The notes under the pieces: generated by a model
The model's database searches: none
What the model was told of the DNA's origin: nothing
What the model saw: only the letters and a program-made list of their open reading frames with translations
In this document: positions 12,415 through 23,655 of the stretch, piece after piece
Numbering within the stretch: the first letter of the stretch is position 1
How the letters are laid out: each line of letters starts with the position of its first letter
Assembly: GCF_964059145.1 (NCBI RefSeq)
Contig: NZ_OZ060405.1
Coordinates: forward strand, 434,001 to 498,000
Source: Buchnera aphidicola (Protaphis terricola)
GTDB lineage: Bacteria > Pseudomonadota > Gammaproteobacteria > Enterobacterales > Enterobacteriaceae
Length of the DNA stretch: 64,000 nucleotides
Direction of reading: 5' to 3'
Translations under genes and position numbers: made by a program

Positions 12415-14238
12415 ATGCATCAAAATATAAGAAACATTGCTATTATAGCACATGTTGATCATGGAAAAACAACATTAGTTGATCAATTACTGCAACAATC
12501 AGGAACTTTTAAAGAACATGAAGAAAAAACTGAACGTATTATGGATTCTAATGAATTAGAAAAAGAAAGAGGGATCACAATATTATCTAAAAATACATCT
12601 ATTAGATGGAAAAAATATAAAATAAATATTGTAGATACACCTGGACATGCAGATTTTGGTGGTGAGGTAGAACGAATTCTTTCTATGGTAGATTCAGTAT
12701 TATTAGTAGTAGATGCATTAGATGGGCCAATGCCGCAAACAAGATTTGTTACTCAAAAAGCTTTTAAATATAATTTAAATCCTATTTTAGTTGTTAATAA
12801 AATTGATCGTAAAAATGCTCGTCCTAATTGGGTAGTAGATCAAGTATTTGATTTATTTATTGAACTCAATGCTAATGATAAACAACTTGATTTTCCAATT
12901 ATATACACATCTGCCATTTTGGGAACTTCTGGTAATGACTATCTAAAATTAAAAAATAATATGATTCCACTTTATGAAGCAATAATTAAATATGTACCTG
13001 CTCCCAATGTAAATCCTAATGCAAAATTTCAAATGCAAATTTCACAACTAGATTATGATAATTACTTAGGATTAATAGGTGTTGGTAGGATAAAACAAGG
13101 TTATATAAAAAATAATCAATCAGTAACTATAATTAATTGCTCAGGTCAACATATAAATGGAAAAATTAATAAAATATTAAATTATTTTGGAATGAATCGA
13201 ATAGAAGTAGATAAAGGTGAAGCAGGTGATATAATTGCAATTACAGGTATTAATAAGTTAAATATTTCTGATACAATTTGTCATCCAGATAATTTAAAAC
13301 CGTTGCCAATACTAAATATTGATCAACCTACAGTAAATATGTTTTTTTCAGTTAATACATCACCTTTTTCTGGTCGAGAAGGTAAATATATTACATCTCG
13401 TCAAATTTTAAAAAGACTGAAAAAAGAAACTATGCATAATGTTGCTTTAAAAATTCAAGAAACACAAGATACTAATATTTTTTCTGTATCAGGACGTGGT
13501 GAATTACATTTATCTATATTAATTGAAAATATGCGTCGAGAAGGATTTGAATTAGAAGTATCTCGACCAAAAATTATTTTTCAGAAAATTGATGGAATTA
13601 TAAAAGAACCTTATGAGTTTCTTACTTTAGATATCGAAGAAAAACAACAAGGTAATATTATGAAATTTATAGGAGAAAGAAAAGGTGAATTAAAAAATAT
13701 GATAATTAATGCAAATAATAGAGTACGTCTTGAATATATTTTATCAAGTCGAGCTTTAATAGGCTTTCGTTCAGAATTTATGAATATTACTTCAGGTACT
13801 GGAGTATATCATACATCTTTTAGTCATTATGAAGAAAATCAAATAAAAAATAATCTTGGACAAAGAACCAATGGTGTTTTAATTTCTAATAAAAGCGGAA
13901 CTTCTGTAGGATTTGCTTTATTTAATCTTCAAGAACGAGGTAAACTATTTATAGGGCATGGAACAGAAGTATATGAAGGTCAAATTATTGGACTTCACAA
14001 TCGTTCCAATGATTTAACTGTGAACTGTTTAACAGGTAAAAAACTTACTAATATGAGAGCTTCAGGAACAGATGAAGCAATAGTTTTAACAACTTTTAAA
14101 AAATTTACATTAGAAGAAGCATTATCTTTTATTAATGATGATGAATTAGTAGAGATCACACCTAACTCAATACGTTTAAGAAAAAAAATTTTAAAAGAAA
14201 ACGAAAGAAAAAAATCAAAAAGAAATAAAATAGTTTAA
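12415..14238 (+). CDS. typA: Ribosome-associated GTPase TypA/BipA
   Basis: Translation-factor GTPase related to EF-G, acting in 50S assembly and stress growth. It has 607 residues, family length. The G domain shows AHVDHGKTT at residues 12-20, [10 protein letters not shown] (switch I), [14 protein letters not shown] (G3) and NKIDR (G4). It is followed by EF-Tu-like domain II, the EF-G-like [19 protein letters not shown] block, and the BipA-specific C-terminus. It is divergent from yihA and convergent with gmk. Confidence 0.97.
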   Translation: MHQNIRNIAIIAHVDHGKTTLVDQLLQQSGTFKEHEEKTERIMDSNELEKERGITILSKNTSIRWKKYKINIVDTPGHADFGGEVERILSMVDSVLLVVDALDGPMPQTRFVTQKAFKYNLNPILVVNKIDRKNARPNWVVDQVFDLFIELNANDKQLDFPIIYTSAILGTSGNDYLKLKNNMIPLYEAIIKYVPAPNVNPNAKFQMQISQLDYDNYLGLIGVGRIKQGYIKNNQSVTIINCSGQHINGKINKILNYFGMNRIEVDKGEAGDIIAITGINKLNISDTICHPDNLKPLPILNIDQPTVNMFFSVNTSPFSGREGKYITSRQILKRLKKETMHNVALKIQETQDTNIFSVSGRGELHLSILIENMRREGFELEVSRPKIIFQKIDGIIKEPYEFLTLDIEEKQQGNIMKFIGERKGELKNMIINANNRVRLEYILSSRALIGFRSEFMNITSGTGVYHTSFSHYEENQIKNNLGQRTNGVLISNKSGTSVGFALFNLQERGKLFIGHGTEVYEGQIIGLHNRSNDLTVNCLTGKKLTNMRASGTDEAIVLTTFKKFTLEEALSFINDDELVEITPNSIRLRKKILKENERKKSKRNKIV

Positions 14239-14257
14239 TAAATTAAAAATTTATTAT

Positions 14258-14290
14258 TATATAATTCTATTAGATTAATAGAATTATATA
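14258..14290. terminator. Perfect 15-bp hairpin between convergent typA and gmk
   Basis: Arms 14258-14272 and 14276-14290 are fully complementary, with the 3-nt loop GAT. It sits between the stops of two convergent genes, where a bidirectional terminator is expected. The stem is AT-rich, but 15 perfect pairs are unlikely to be chance. Confidence 0.65.
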
Positions 14291-14308
14291 AAATAATTTA
14301 TTTATGTT

Positions 14309-14932
14309 TTAATTACTTAGTAATTTAGTAATTAATACATTATGTTTTTTTTTTTGATGAAATAAACATAAATGTTCAGCAATAATAATAGTCTTCAAAT
14401 CATTAATAGCTTTTTCAAAATTATCATTAATAATTAAATAATCATATTCTGAATAATGATTCATTTCATCTACAGCTTTTTCCATTCTTTTTGAAATTAC
14501 TGTATCACTATCTTGACCCCTTTCTCTTAATCTTTTATATAATATATCTTTAGAAGGAGGTAATAAAAAAATACTTTTTGCACTCGGTATTTTATATCTA
14601 ATTTGATTAGCTCCTTGCCAATCGATATCAAGAAAAACATCTATTCCAGATAATAACATTTTTTCAATAAATTGACGTGAAGTACCATAATAATTATTAA
14701 ATACTTTTGCATATTCTAAAAAAGACTGATTCTTAATCATTACCCTAAATTCTTTCTTTGATATAAAATAATAATGCTTTCCATGAGATTCACCTGGTCT
14801 CATAATTCTAGTAGTATGAGAAATAGAAACTTGAACATTATACAATAATTTCTTTTTTAATAATCCCTTAATTAAACTTGATTTCCCTGTTCCACTAGGA
14901 GCTGAAATAATAAAAAGAATACCTTGTGACAT
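14309..14932 (-). CDS. gmk: Guanylate kinase
   Basis: Phosphorylates GMP to GDP. It has 207 residues, E. coli length. The P-loop [10 protein letters not shown] is at about residues 10-19. The GMP-binding segment ([21 protein letters not shown]) and the lid arginines ([17 protein letters not shown]) are present, as is the [11 protein letters not shown] strand. In E. coli gmk stands next to rpoZ-spoT; here it is a single gene between typA and ygfZ. Confidence 0.96.
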   Translation of the reverse strand: MSQGILFIISAPSGTGKSSLIKGLLKKKLLYNVQVSISHTTRIMRPGESHGKHYYFISKKEFRVMIKNQSFLEYAKVFNNYYGTSRQFIEKMLLSGIDVFLDIDWQGANQIRYKIPSAKSIFLLPPSKDILYKRLRERGQDSDTVISKRMEKAVDEMNHYSEYDYLIINDNFEKAINDLKTIIIAEHLCLFHQKKKHNVLITKLLSN

Positions 14933-15025
14933 AATATTTTAAAAGTATTTTTTCTAAATTTTATAAAAATGTTTTTATAGACATAAAAATATTATATATA
15001 GATTAAATAAAAAATTAAAATAATA

Positions 15026-15985
15026 CTAATTTTTAATTAAAAAGATGTTTTTAAAACCATTTACTTTAAAATAATTTTCAAAATCTATAGATTTTTTTAA
15101 TACAGCTTGAATCCAAGTTATATTATGAAAAACATGTACTATTGATAATATAAAACCGACTCTAAACCACTTATTTGATATTTTAGTTTCTATAATTTCA
15201 CCAATTTCAGGTTGTATTTTACCATCACTATATAGTAAAAATAATCTATACTTATTTGTGTTTTTATAAAAAACTTGAGTTATTATTTCTTGTCCATAAT
15301 AACATCCTTTATTAAAACTTATTCCTTGAAGTTTGTCTAAATTAATTGCTTGTGGTAAAAATTTTTGAGATGTTTTCTTATTAATAATTGGAAAACCAGA
15401 TTCCATATCTAAAGATATCCACTGCTTACTGTTATTTAATAAAATATTCTTATTAATTTTTTGTTTTAAAAATAAAAAATTTCTTAAATTTAAAACTAAT
15501 AAAAATCGTTCACATGGTATATTAAAATAAAGTATTGTTGTATCTTTTTTATAAATTACAGGAGTACTATCAAAAGGTGCTTCTAAAAATTTATTAGATA
15601 AAAATAATCTAGAATTTTTTCCAGATAAACCTAATAAATAAATATCCTCTAAATAATGTATTGTAACTTTTAAAAAAATAGTATATTTTTTAAATATTTT
15701 AATTTGCAAATTAAATAAACTTTTTCTTATAATACAAGCATATCCCTTTCTATAATGAAATAAAAGCATAGTACTATATACTTTTCCATTTAAATTACAA
15801 GAAGCACATATTTTATATTTTTTCTTCTCTAATTTATTCATATCAATTGTTAATTGATTTTGAAGAAATTTTTTACTATCAATGCCATCTACATAAAATA
15901 TAGACCATTCTTCAAGAGAAATTAATGTTAAAGGTAACTGAGATGAAGAATAAACAAGATTTTCTGAAAAACAAAATAATGACAT
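15026..15985 (-). CDS. ygfZ: tRNA-modifying/Fe-S assembly protein YgfZ
   Basis: Folate-binding protein related to the glycine cleavage T-protein that supports certain Fe-S enzymes, including MiaB, which is also encoded in this window. It has 319 residues against about 326 in E. coli. The signature KGCYYGQEI with its conserved cysteine is intact, as are NQLTIDMN and LNGKV in the N-terminal part. It is divergent from prfB with about 120 nt between the two starts. Confidence 0.92.
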   Translation of the reverse strand: MSLFCFSENLVYSSSQLPLTLISLEEWSIFYVDGIDSKKFLQNQLTIDMNKLEKKKYKICASCNLNGKVYSTMLLFHYRKGYACIIRKSLFNLQIKIFKKYTIFLKVTIHYLEDIYLLGLSGKNSRLFLSNKFLEAPFDSTPVIYKKDTTILYFNIPCERFLLVLNLRNFLFLKQKINKNILLNNSKQWISLDMESGFPIINKKTSQKFLPQAINLDKLQGISFNKGCYYGQEIITQVFYKNTNKYRLFLLYSDGKIQPEIGEIIETKISNKWFRVGFILSIVHVFHNITWIQAVLKKSIDFENYFKVNGFKNIFLIKN

Positions 15986-16105
15986 TAATTTTCCTTAGTA
16001 AAATATATCGAATATAAATAAAACTATTTTACATTAAAAAAAATCTTACATTAAAAAAAAATAAGTAATATTAAAATTTTTTAAAAATTAAAGAATAATA
16101 AAATT

Positions 16106-17207
16106 ATGATAGATATTAATATAATAATTAACAAAATAAAAATATTAAATCAAAGAAAACATGAATTAAAGAGGTATCTTTGACTATAATATAAAAAAAA
16201 TTAGAATTTTAGAAATTAATTCAGAATTATTAAAACCTAATATATGGAAAATAAAAGCATCTATACATAAACTTTATAAAGAAAAAAACTTATTAAATTT
16301 AATAGTTGATAATATTGATGATATCGAAAAAAAAATAAATGATGTATATATTTTTTTAGAATTAGCTAAAGAAACTAAAGATAGTAAAATTATAGAAGAT
16401 ATAATTATAGAAATAAAAAAAATAGAAAATAAAATAAAAAAATTAGAATTTTATCGTATGTTTTCAAAAAAACATGATAATTGTAATTGCTATATTGATA
16501 TACAATCTGGATCTGGGGGAATAGATGCACAAGATTGGTCAAAAATATTGTTAAAAATGTATTTAAAATGGTCTAATAAAAAAGGATTTAAAACAAAAAT
16601 TATTGATGAATCTAATGGAGGTGACGCAGTTGGTATTAAATCTGCTACAATCCAAGTAATAGGAGAATATGCTTTTGGATGGCTCAGAACTGAAACAGGT
16701 ATTCATCGACTTATTAGAAAAAGTCCATTTGATTCTTCTAAAAAAAGACATACATCATTTAGTTCAATTTTTATATATCCAGATATCGAAAAACAACTTG
16801 ATATTGATCTTTGTTTATCTGATTTAAGAATAGATGTATATAAAGCTTCTGGTGCAGGAGGTCAACATGTAAATAGAACTGAATCTGCTGTTCGAATTAC
16901 ACATATCCCTACTAATCTTGTTACTCAATGCCAAAGTAATAGATCACAACATAAAAATAAAGAACAAGCTATAAAACAAATGAAATCAAAATTATATGAA
17001 TTACAAATGCAAAAAAAAAGAAAAAAACAAAAAAAAATAGAAAATAATAAATTAGATATTAGTTGGGGGAATCAAATTCGTTCTTATATATTAGATCATT
17101 CAAAAATAAAAGACCTTAGAACTGGAGTAGAAAAACATGATATTGAAGCTGTATTAAATGGTGATTTAGATGATTTTATCGAGCAAAGTTTAATATCAGG
17201 ATTGTAG
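16106..17207 (+). CDS. prfB: Peptide chain release factor 2 (programmed +1 frameshift)
   Basis: RF2 terminates translation at UGA and UAA. Translation starts at ATG 16106 and reads 25 codons to an in-frame TGA at 16181-16183. A +1 shift after CTT continues at GAC 16182 and runs uninterrupted to TAG 17207, giving about 366 residues. The spliced protein reads LKRYL then [11 protein letters not shown], matching the E. coli junction. The anticodon-like SPF tripeptide ([15 protein letters not shown]) and the catalytic GGQ ([13 protein letters not shown]) are present. Frames found by simple ORF calling start only at 16458 and miss the first third. lysS follows 8 nt later, as in E. coli. Confidence 0.96.
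16172..16184 (+). promoter_or_regulatory. prfB programmed frameshift site
   Basis: The bases AGGTATCTTTGAC contain the classic slip codon CTT, the in-frame stop TGA and a following C, with an upstream Shine-Dalgarno-like AGAGG (16170-16174) three bases before CTT. It matches the autoregulatory E. coli site except that the internal AGGGGG is weakened to AGAGG. Low RF2 would favour shifting and more RF2. Confidence 0.95.
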
Positions 17208-17215
17208 AGGTAAAA

Positions 17216-18721
17216 ATGTTTAAAAAAAAAAATATATATAATGATATAAATAATGAAAATCAAATAAGAAAAAAAAAATTAATTGAAATGAAAAAATATG
17301 GATTCTCTTTTCCAAATAATTTTAAAAAAACTATAAATTCTAAAGAAATTTACAAACTATATAAAAATAAAACAACAAATGAATTAAAAAAAAATAAAAT
17401 AAATATTACTATTTCTGGTCGTATGATACAAAGAAGAATTATGGGCAAAGCTTCTTTCTTTATATTAAAAGATATAGAGGGAAGAATACAAATATATATA
17501 AAAGAAACATCAATTACAACTGAATTTTATCATAATCAATTTAAAAAATTAGATATTGGAGATATTTTAGGTATTTATGGTTATTTATTCAAAACAAAAA
17601 CAAAAGAATTATCTATCCATGCTACAAATATTATAATACTAAATAAATGTTTAAAAAACTTACCTGATAAATTCCATGGATTATCTAATCAAGAAAAACG
17701 TTATAGAAAAAGATATTTAGATTTTATTACTAACGAAAAATTATATAATATTTTTAAAAATAGATCAAAAATTATTCAGTTTATTAGAAAATTTATGATA
17801 AAAAATAAATTTTTAGAAGTAGAAACTCCTATGTTACATAGTATTCCTGGTGGAGCTAGTGCACGTCCATTTAAAACTTATCATAATGAAATAGATCAAG
17901 AAATGTATTTAAGAATAGCACCAGAATTATATTTAAAGCAATTAATTATTGGTGGATTTGAACGTGTTTTTGAATTAAATAGAAATTTTAGAAACGAAGG
18001 AGTTTCTACAAGACATAATCCAGAATTTACTATGATGGAAGCATATATTGCATATTCTGATTATCAATATATGATGAAATTTACAGAAAATTTATTAATA
18101 AGTATAATAAAATATTTATTTGATAAAAAAATAATTAAATATAAAGAACATATCTTAAATTTTAATCAACCATTTTGCAAACTAACTATGCAAGAAGCTA
18201 TTTTAAAATTTAATCCTAATATTTGCATTTCTGATTTAAAAAATTTAAAAAAAATTAAAATAATTGCAAATAATATTGGATTAAAAAATAAAACATCGAA
18301 TATAGGTGAAATTAATAATGAAATATTTGAAAAAACAGTAGAAAAAAATTTAATTCAACCTACTTTCATAACAGAATATCCAGTTGAAGTATCTCCATTA
18401 GCAAGAAGGAATGATATAAATAATAATACTACTGACCGATTTGAATTATTTATAGCAGGATATGAAATAGGTAATGGATTTTCAGAATTAAATGATGTAG
18501 ATGATCAAAAAAATAGATTTTTAAATCAAATAAAAAAAACAGAAAAAGAAAAAAATAAAGATATCTTATATGATTCAAATTACATAGAAGCTTTAAAATA
18601 TGGTCTTCCTCCGACTTCTGGTCTCGGTATTGGTATTGATCGCTTAATTATGATACTTACTAATCAAAAAAGCATTAGAGAAGTTATTTTATTCCCAACT
18701 TTACGAAAATTTTTAAAATAA
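17216..18721 (+). CDS. lysS: Lysyl-tRNA synthetase (class II)
   Basis: Charges tRNA-Lys. It has 501 residues, close to E. coli LysS (505). An N-terminal OB-fold anticodon-binding domain (ISGRMIQRRIMGKASFFILKD) is followed by the class II core. Motif 2 is RNFRNEGVSTRHNPEFTMMEAY and motif 3 is GLPPTSGLGIGIDRLIM near the C-terminus. It lies directly after prfB, the conserved enterobacterial arrangement, and before lysA. Confidence 0.97.
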   Translation: MFKKKNIYNDINNENQIRKKKLIEMKKYGFSFPNNFKKTINSKEIYKLYKNKTTNELKKNKINITISGRMIQRRIMGKASFFILKDIEGRIQIYIKETSITTEFYHNQFKKLDIGDILGIYGYLFKTKTKELSIHATNIIILNKCLKNLPDKFHGLSNQEKRYRKRYLDFITNEKLYNIFKNRSKIIQFIRKFMIKNKFLEVETPMLHSIPGGASARPFKTYHNEIDQEMYLRIAPELYLKQLIIGGFERVFELNRNFRNEGVSTRHNPEFTMMEAYIAYSDYQYMMKFTENLLISIIKYLFDKKIIKYKEHILNFNQPFCKLTMQEAILKFNPNICISDLKNLKKIKIIANNIGLKNKTSNIGEINNEIFEKTVEKNLIQPTFITEYPVEVSPLARRNDINNNTTDRFELFIAGYEIGNGFSELNDVDDQKNRFLNQIKKTEKEKNKDILYDSNYIEALKYGLPPTSGLGIGIDRLIMILTNQKSIREVILFPTLRKFLK

Positions 18722-18774
18722 AAATATATTATTTAATAATATTGAATAACTTAAAAAATTTAATAGAGAAAATA

Positions 18775-20025
18775 ATGCCTGAATTAATTAATAAAACTCA
18801 AAGTAATCTTAATATTAAAAATATTAAATTACTAATAAAACAATATAAATCTCCATTTTGGGTTTATGATGCAAATATAATTTATAATAAAATTCAATTA
18901 TTAAGACAATTTGATATTATTAGATTTGCTCAAAAAGCTTGTTCTAATATTCATATATTAAATTTAATGAAAAAAAATAATTTAAAAGTTGATGCTGTAT
19001 CATTAGGAGAAATAGAAAGAGCTATAATTTCAGGATTTCAAAAAAATAGCAATGATATTATTTTTACTGCAGATTTATTTGATATAGAAACATTATCTAA
19101 AATTGTTAAATATAATATTCCAGTCAATATAGGATCATTAGATATGTTAAAACAATTAGGAGAAATCTCACCAGGACATAATATTTGGTTGCGTATTAAT
19201 CCTAAATTTGGATATGGACATAGCAAAAAAACAAATACAGGAGGAGAAAATAGTAAACATGGGATATGGGAACCAAAATTTGCTATACCTATTATTAAAA
19301 AATATAAACTTAAATTAATAGGTTTACATATGCATATTGGTTCAGGTGTAAATTATAATCATTTAAAAAAAGTCTGTCATTCTATGGTAGAAAATGCAAT
19401 TCAAATAAATGAAAAAATTGACTTTATTTCTGCAGGAGGAGGACTTCCAATACCATACAAATTTAACGAAAAACCTATCGATATAAAAAAATATTTTAAT
19501 TTATGGGATGAAGCAAGAAAAAAAATATCTAATTTTTTAAAAAAACCAATTACATTAGAAATTGAACCAGGCAGATTTTTAGTAGCAGAATCAGGAATAT
19601 TAATTTCACAAGCAAGAGCAATTAAAAAAGTAGGTAATAAAAATTTTGTCTTAATTGACGCAGGTTTTAATGATTTAATGCGACCGACTATGTATGGAAG
19701 TTATCATCATATATCTGTAATTAATAATAATAAACAATCAAATAAACTAATTGATACAGTTGTAGGAGGTCCATTATGTGAATCAGGAGATATATTTACA
19801 CAAAAAGAAGGAGGAGATATAAAAACGAGAAAATTACCCAATATAGAAATAGGAGATTATTTAATATTTCATGATACCGGAGCATATGGTGCATCAATGT
19901 CATCTAACTACAATACTAGACCACTTATTCCAGAAATATTAATAGAAAATAATATTTTTAAAATAATTAGAAGACGACAAACAATTCAAGAATTATTAAA
20001 CCTAGAAAAAATAACAAAATATTAA
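18775..20025 (+). CDS. lysA: Diaminopimelate decarboxylase
   Basis: Final step of lysine synthesis: PLP-dependent decarboxylation of meso-diaminopimelate. Starting at ATG 18775 gives 416 residues (E. coli 420). An in-frame TTG at 18742 would add 11 residues not found in the family. The PLP lysine lies in RFAQKACSN. HIGSG, EPGRFLVAESG, the CESGD active-site cysteine and GAYGASMSSNYN are all present. Lysine is an essential amino acid for an insect host, which fits retention. Confidence 0.96.
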   Translation: MPELINKTQSNLNIKNIKLLIKQYKSPFWVYDANIIYNKIQLLRQFDIIRFAQKACSNIHILNLMKKNNLKVDAVSLGEIERAIISGFQKNSNDIIFTADLFDIETLSKIVKYNIPVNIGSLDMLKQLGEISPGHNIWLRINPKFGYGHSKKTNTGGENSKHGIWEPKFAIPIIKKYKLKLIGLHMHIGSGVNYNHLKKVCHSMVENAIQINEKIDFISAGGGLPIPYKFNEKPIDIKKYFNLWDEARKKISNFLKKPITLEIEPGRFLVAESGILISQARAIKKVGNKNFVLIDAGFNDLMRPTMYGSYHHISVINNNKQSNKLIDTVVGGPLCESGDIFTQKEGGDIKTRKLPNIEIGDYLIFHDTGAYGASMSSNYNTRPLIPEILIENNIFKIIRRRQTIQELLNLEKITKY

Positions 20026-20079
20026 AAACAAATATCTATTAATAAATAAAATGATAAGTTGAAAAGAGAAAAATAAATT

Positions 20080-20914
20080 ATGTATATCACCTTTCCTAAA
20101 TTAAATCCTATTATTTTTTCTATTGGTCCTCTTTCTATACGTTGGTATGGATTAATGTATGTTATCAGTTTTATTTTTGCTTTTTTTTATGGAAAAAAAT
20201 ATTTAAAAAAAAAATAATAAAATTCAGATAGATCAATTTCTATATACTATTTTTTTTAGTTCATGTATTGGTGGAAGAATAGGATATATACTTTTTTATA
20301 ATTTTTCATATTTTACTCAAAATATTTTATGTATATTTCATATATGGGAAGGAGGTATGTCGTTTCATGGAGGATTAATAGGAGCTATCATTAGTATATA
20401 TTATATTTCGATTAAAAATAAAATAAAATTTTTAATTATTTCAGATTTTTTAGTTCCAATAATCCCATTTTGTTTAGCTGCTGGAAGACTAGGAAATTTG
20501 ATTAATGGAGAATTATGGGGACGAGTTGCAATTAATTTTCCTTATGCTGTAATTTCTTCTAATACAAAATTTTATGATTTAAAATTAGCATTAAATAATC
20601 CTGAGTTACAACCTATTATAGAAAAATATGGAGCATTACCACGTCATCCTTCTCAAATATATGAATTTATTTTAGAAGGTATTCTATTATTTTTAATAAT
20701 TTACTTATTTAAAAAAAAAGCTATAGGTAGTTTAAGTAGTATTTTTTTAATAAGTTATGGAATATTAAGAATAATTGCTGAAATATTTCGAGAACCTGAT
20801 CCTCAAATTGGATTAATTCAAAATTTTATTACTATGGGTCAAATATTATCTATTCCAATGATTATATTTGGATGTATTATATTTATTTTAATTTATAAAA
20901 AAAAGTGTATTTAA
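20080..20914 (+). pseudogene. lgt: Prolipoprotein diacylglyceryl transferase, frameshifted in poly(A)
   Basis: Inner-membrane enzyme that attaches diacylglycerol to the lipobox cysteine of lipoproteins. ATG 20080 opens [19 protein letters not shown], an exact family N-terminus, but the frame stops at TAA 20215-20217 right after ten A (20205-20214). In a shifted frame the protein resumes at once (KIQIDQFLYTIFFSSCIGGRIGYILFYNF) and runs to 20914 with the signature HGG in MSFHGGLIGA, GRLGNLINGELWGR and RHPSQIYE. Total length of about 278 codons is normal. The rest is undamaged, so slippage rescue or a sequencing error is as likely as gene death. CyoA here carries a lipobox and would need this enzyme. 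Confidence 0.85.
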
Positions 20915-20917
20915 AAA

Positions 20918-21712
20918 ATGAAAGAATATTTAAAATTAATAAAAATAATACTTACACATGGAAAATCTAAAAAAGATCGAACTGGAACAGGAACATTATC
21001 TATTTTTGGGCACCAAATAAGATTCGATTTAAAAAAAGGATTACCACTTGTTACTACAAAAAAATGTCATATTCCTTCTATTATTCATGAACTTTTATGG
21101 TTTCTTAAAGGTGATACTAATATTAAATATCTTAATGAAAACAAAATATCTATTTGGAATGAATGGGCTGATAAATTTGGAAATCTTGGACCTATTTATG
21201 GAAAACAATGGAGAAGTTGGAATGCAAAAAATGGAAAAAAAATTGACCAAATAAAAAATATATTAAAACAACTAAAAGAAAATCCAAATTCTCGTAGAAT
21301 ACTAGTATCTAGTTGGAACGTATCAGAACTTGATCAAATGTCATTACCTCCTTGCCATGTATTATTTCAATTTTATGTATTTAAAAATAGATTAAGTTGT
21401 CAACTATATCAACGTTCTTGTGATGTTTTTCTTGGATTACCATTTAATATAGCAAGCTATTCTATTCTTATACATATGATAGCACAACAATGTAATTTAC
21501 AAGTAGATGAATTTTTATGGACAGGTGGTGATGTTCATTTATATAATAATCATATTAAATTAGCAAAAAAACAACTTCTTCGTAAACCTCGGGAACTACC
21601 AAAATTAATAATTTTAAATAAACCTAAATCAATATTTGATTATTCTTTTAAAGACTTTAAAATTATTAATTATCATCCACATCCTATAATTCAAGGAAAA
21701 ATATCTATATAA
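20918..21712 (+). CDS. thyA: Thymidylate synthase
   Basis: Makes dTMP from dUMP with methylene-tetrahydrofolate. It has 264 residues, identical in length to E. coli. The catalytic cysteine lies in [21 protein letters not shown], the [17 protein letters not shown] block and the C-terminal [12 protein letters not shown] are intact. It starts 3 nt after the lgt stop, the same lgt-thyA pairing as in E. coli. Confidence 0.97.
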   Translation: MKEYLKLIKIILTHGKSKKDRTGTGTLSIFGHQIRFDLKKGLPLVTTKKCHIPSIIHELLWFLKGDTNIKYLNENKISIWNEWADKFGNLGPIYGKQWRSWNAKNGKKIDQIKNILKQLKENPNSRRILVSSWNVSELDQMSLPPCHVLFQFYVFKNRLSCQLYQRSCDVFLGLPFNIASYSILIHMIAQQCNLQVDEFLWTGGDVHLYNNHIKLAKKQLLRKPRELPKLIILNKPKSIFDYSFKDFKIINYHPHPIIQGKISI

Positions 21713-21771
21713 AATATTTTGAAAAAAATATTTTTTAATTAAAAATTATTTTAAAATACTTATTAGGATTA

Positions 21772-23103
21772 ATGCTATTAAATATGAAATATATATATAT
21801 TAAAACATGGGGCTGTCAAATGAATGAATATGATTCTTCAATGATAGCAAAATATTTAGAAAAAACTAATCAATATACAATCACTAAAAACTCTAAAGAA
21901 GCAGATATTTTAATATTAAATACTTGTTCAATAAGAGAAAAAGCTCAAGAAAAAGTTTTCCATCAATTAGGAAGATGGAGAAAATTAAAAAATAAAAACC
22001 CCAATATTATTATTGCAGTAGGCGGATGTGTAGCAACACAAGAAGGTAAGTCAATCTTTCAAAGATCTAAATATGTAGATATAATATTTGGAACTCAAAG
22101 TTTACATAAATTACCCAAAATGATTGACGAAGTGGAAAAATATAATAAGTTTGTAATTGATATTAGTTTTCCAAAATTAGAAAAATTTCAAAAATCTTTA
22201 CCAATAAAAAACAATGGATATACAGCATTTGTATCAATTATGGAAGGATGTAATAAATTTTGCTCATTTTGTATAGTACCATATACAAGAGGAAGAGAAA
22301 TTAGTCGAATATCTGATGATATTTTATTTGAAATAGAAAATTTATCTAAAAATGGTGTAAAAGAAATTAATCTATTAGGACAAAATGTAAATTCATATCA
22401 AAGTTTTAATCATAAAGGAAAAAGCTGTTCTTTTTCTCAATTATTAAGATTAGTTTCAGAGATCAATGGCATTGAAAGAATTCGTTTTACTACAAGTCAC
22501 CCATTTTCATTTACTGATGATATTATTGAAGTATATAAAGATACACCTAAATTAGTAAGTTTTTTACATCTACCTGTTCAAAGTGGTTCTAACAAAATAT
22601 TAAAACGTATGAAAAGACTATATACTACAGAAGAATATGAAAAAATTATTGAAAAACTTTTAATCGTACGTCCAAATATTCAAATTAGCTCTGATTTTAT
22701 TGTAGGTTTTCCAGGTGAATCAAGAGAGGATTTTAAAAAAACAATTAATTTTATAAAAAAAATAAATTTTGATATGAGCTATAGTTTCATATATTCTAAT
22801 CGACCAGGGACTCCTGCTTCAAAAATGAAAGATGAAACTGATATTAATGAAAAAAAAGAACGTTTATATCAATTACAAGATTGTATTAATCGACAAACTA
22901 TGTCTTGGAGTAGAAAAATGTTAGGAAGTATACAATCTATTTTAGTAGAAGGTATATCAAAAAAAAATTTAAATCAATTATATGGTAAAACAGAAAATAA
23001 TAGAATTGTAAGTTTTTATGGATCATCCAAAAAAATTGGTCAATTTGTTCAAGTTAAAATAAATAAAATACATACACATTCATTAGAAGGAATATTAATA
23101 TAA
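21772..23103 (+). CDS. miaB: tRNA-2-methylthio-N6-dimethylallyladenosine synthase
   Basis: Radical SAM methylthiotransferase modifying A37 of tRNAs that read UNN codons. It has 443 residues from ATG 21772; ATG 21784 ([11 protein letters not shown]) fits the family N-terminus better, while an AGGA lies 3 nt before the first ATG. The order is the UPF0004 domain with Cys in [22 protein letters not shown] and VGGCVA; the radical [11 protein letters not shown] (CxxxCxxC); and a C-terminal TRAM domain. It is followed immediately by ybeY. Confidence 0.95.
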   Translation: MLLNMKYIYIKTWGCQMNEYDSSMIAKYLEKTNQYTITKNSKEADILILNTCSIREKAQEKVFHQLGRWRKLKNKNPNIIIAVGGCVATQEGKSIFQRSKYVDIIFGTQSLHKLPKMIDEVEKYNKFVIDISFPKLEKFQKSLPIKNNGYTAFVSIMEGCNKFCSFCIVPYTRGREISRISDDILFEIENLSKNGVKEINLLGQNVNSYQSFNHKGKSCSFSQLLRLVSEINGIERIRFTTSHPFSFTDDIIEVYKDTPKLVSFLHLPVQSGSNKILKRMKRLYTTEEYEKIIEKLLIVRPNIQISSDFIVGFPGESREDFKKTINFIKKINFDMSYSFIYSNRPGTPASKMKDETDINEKKERLYQLQDCINRQTMSWSRKMLGSIQSILVEGISKKNLNQLYGKTENNRIVSFYGSSKKIGQFVQVKINKIHTHSLEGILI

Positions 23104-23575
23104 AAAATCGAATAAGAAAAAAAGAAAACTTTATTTTAAATATTCAAATAAACTGTTTTAATAAAGAAAAAATTCCAAAAAAAATAATGTTTAAAAGATG
23201 GATAAGAAAAATTTTATATAAAAAAAAACTATTCAAATTATTACAATTAAAATTGTAGATGAAATAGAAATAAAAAATTTAAATATAAAATATAGAAAAA
23301 AAAACTATCCAACAAATATTTTATCTTTTCAACTAAATTTTTTTATAAAAAAAAATATAAATATACTAGGAGATTTAGTTATATGTAAAAATATTATAGA
23401 AAAAGAATCATTAAAATATAATAAAAAATTAGAATCACGTTGGGCACATATGGTTATACATGGAATGCTTCATCTAATAGGATATGATCATAAAAATAAC
23501 GAAGAACAAAAAAAAATGGAAAAAATAGAAAACAAAATCATGTTATCTCTAAATTATGAAAAACCATATCTTTAA
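23100..23575 (+). pseudogene. ybeY: Endoribonuclease YbeY, frameshifted in poly(A), no standard start
   Basis: YbeY is a metal-dependent RNase for 16S rRNA maturation. Upstream codons encode NFILNIQINCFNKEKIPKKI, matching the family N-terminus. The frame then fails at nine A (23220-23228), and the shifted frame continues TIQIITIKIVDEIEIKNLN through NYPTNILSF and GDLVICKNI to the zinc motif HGMLHLIGYDH and stop 23575. No ATG, GTG or TTG lies before the conserved N-terminus. ATA 23100, 8 nt after an AAGGA, is a possible rare start overlapping the miaB stop; ATG 23187 would remove the first strand. It may be slippage-rescued, dead or missequenced. Confidence 0.8.
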
Positions 23576-23655
23576 AAAAATAATAATTATTTATATAAAA
23601 AAATTACTTTAACCTAAATAATAAAATATGTTTTAAAAACAGAAAAATAAATATT

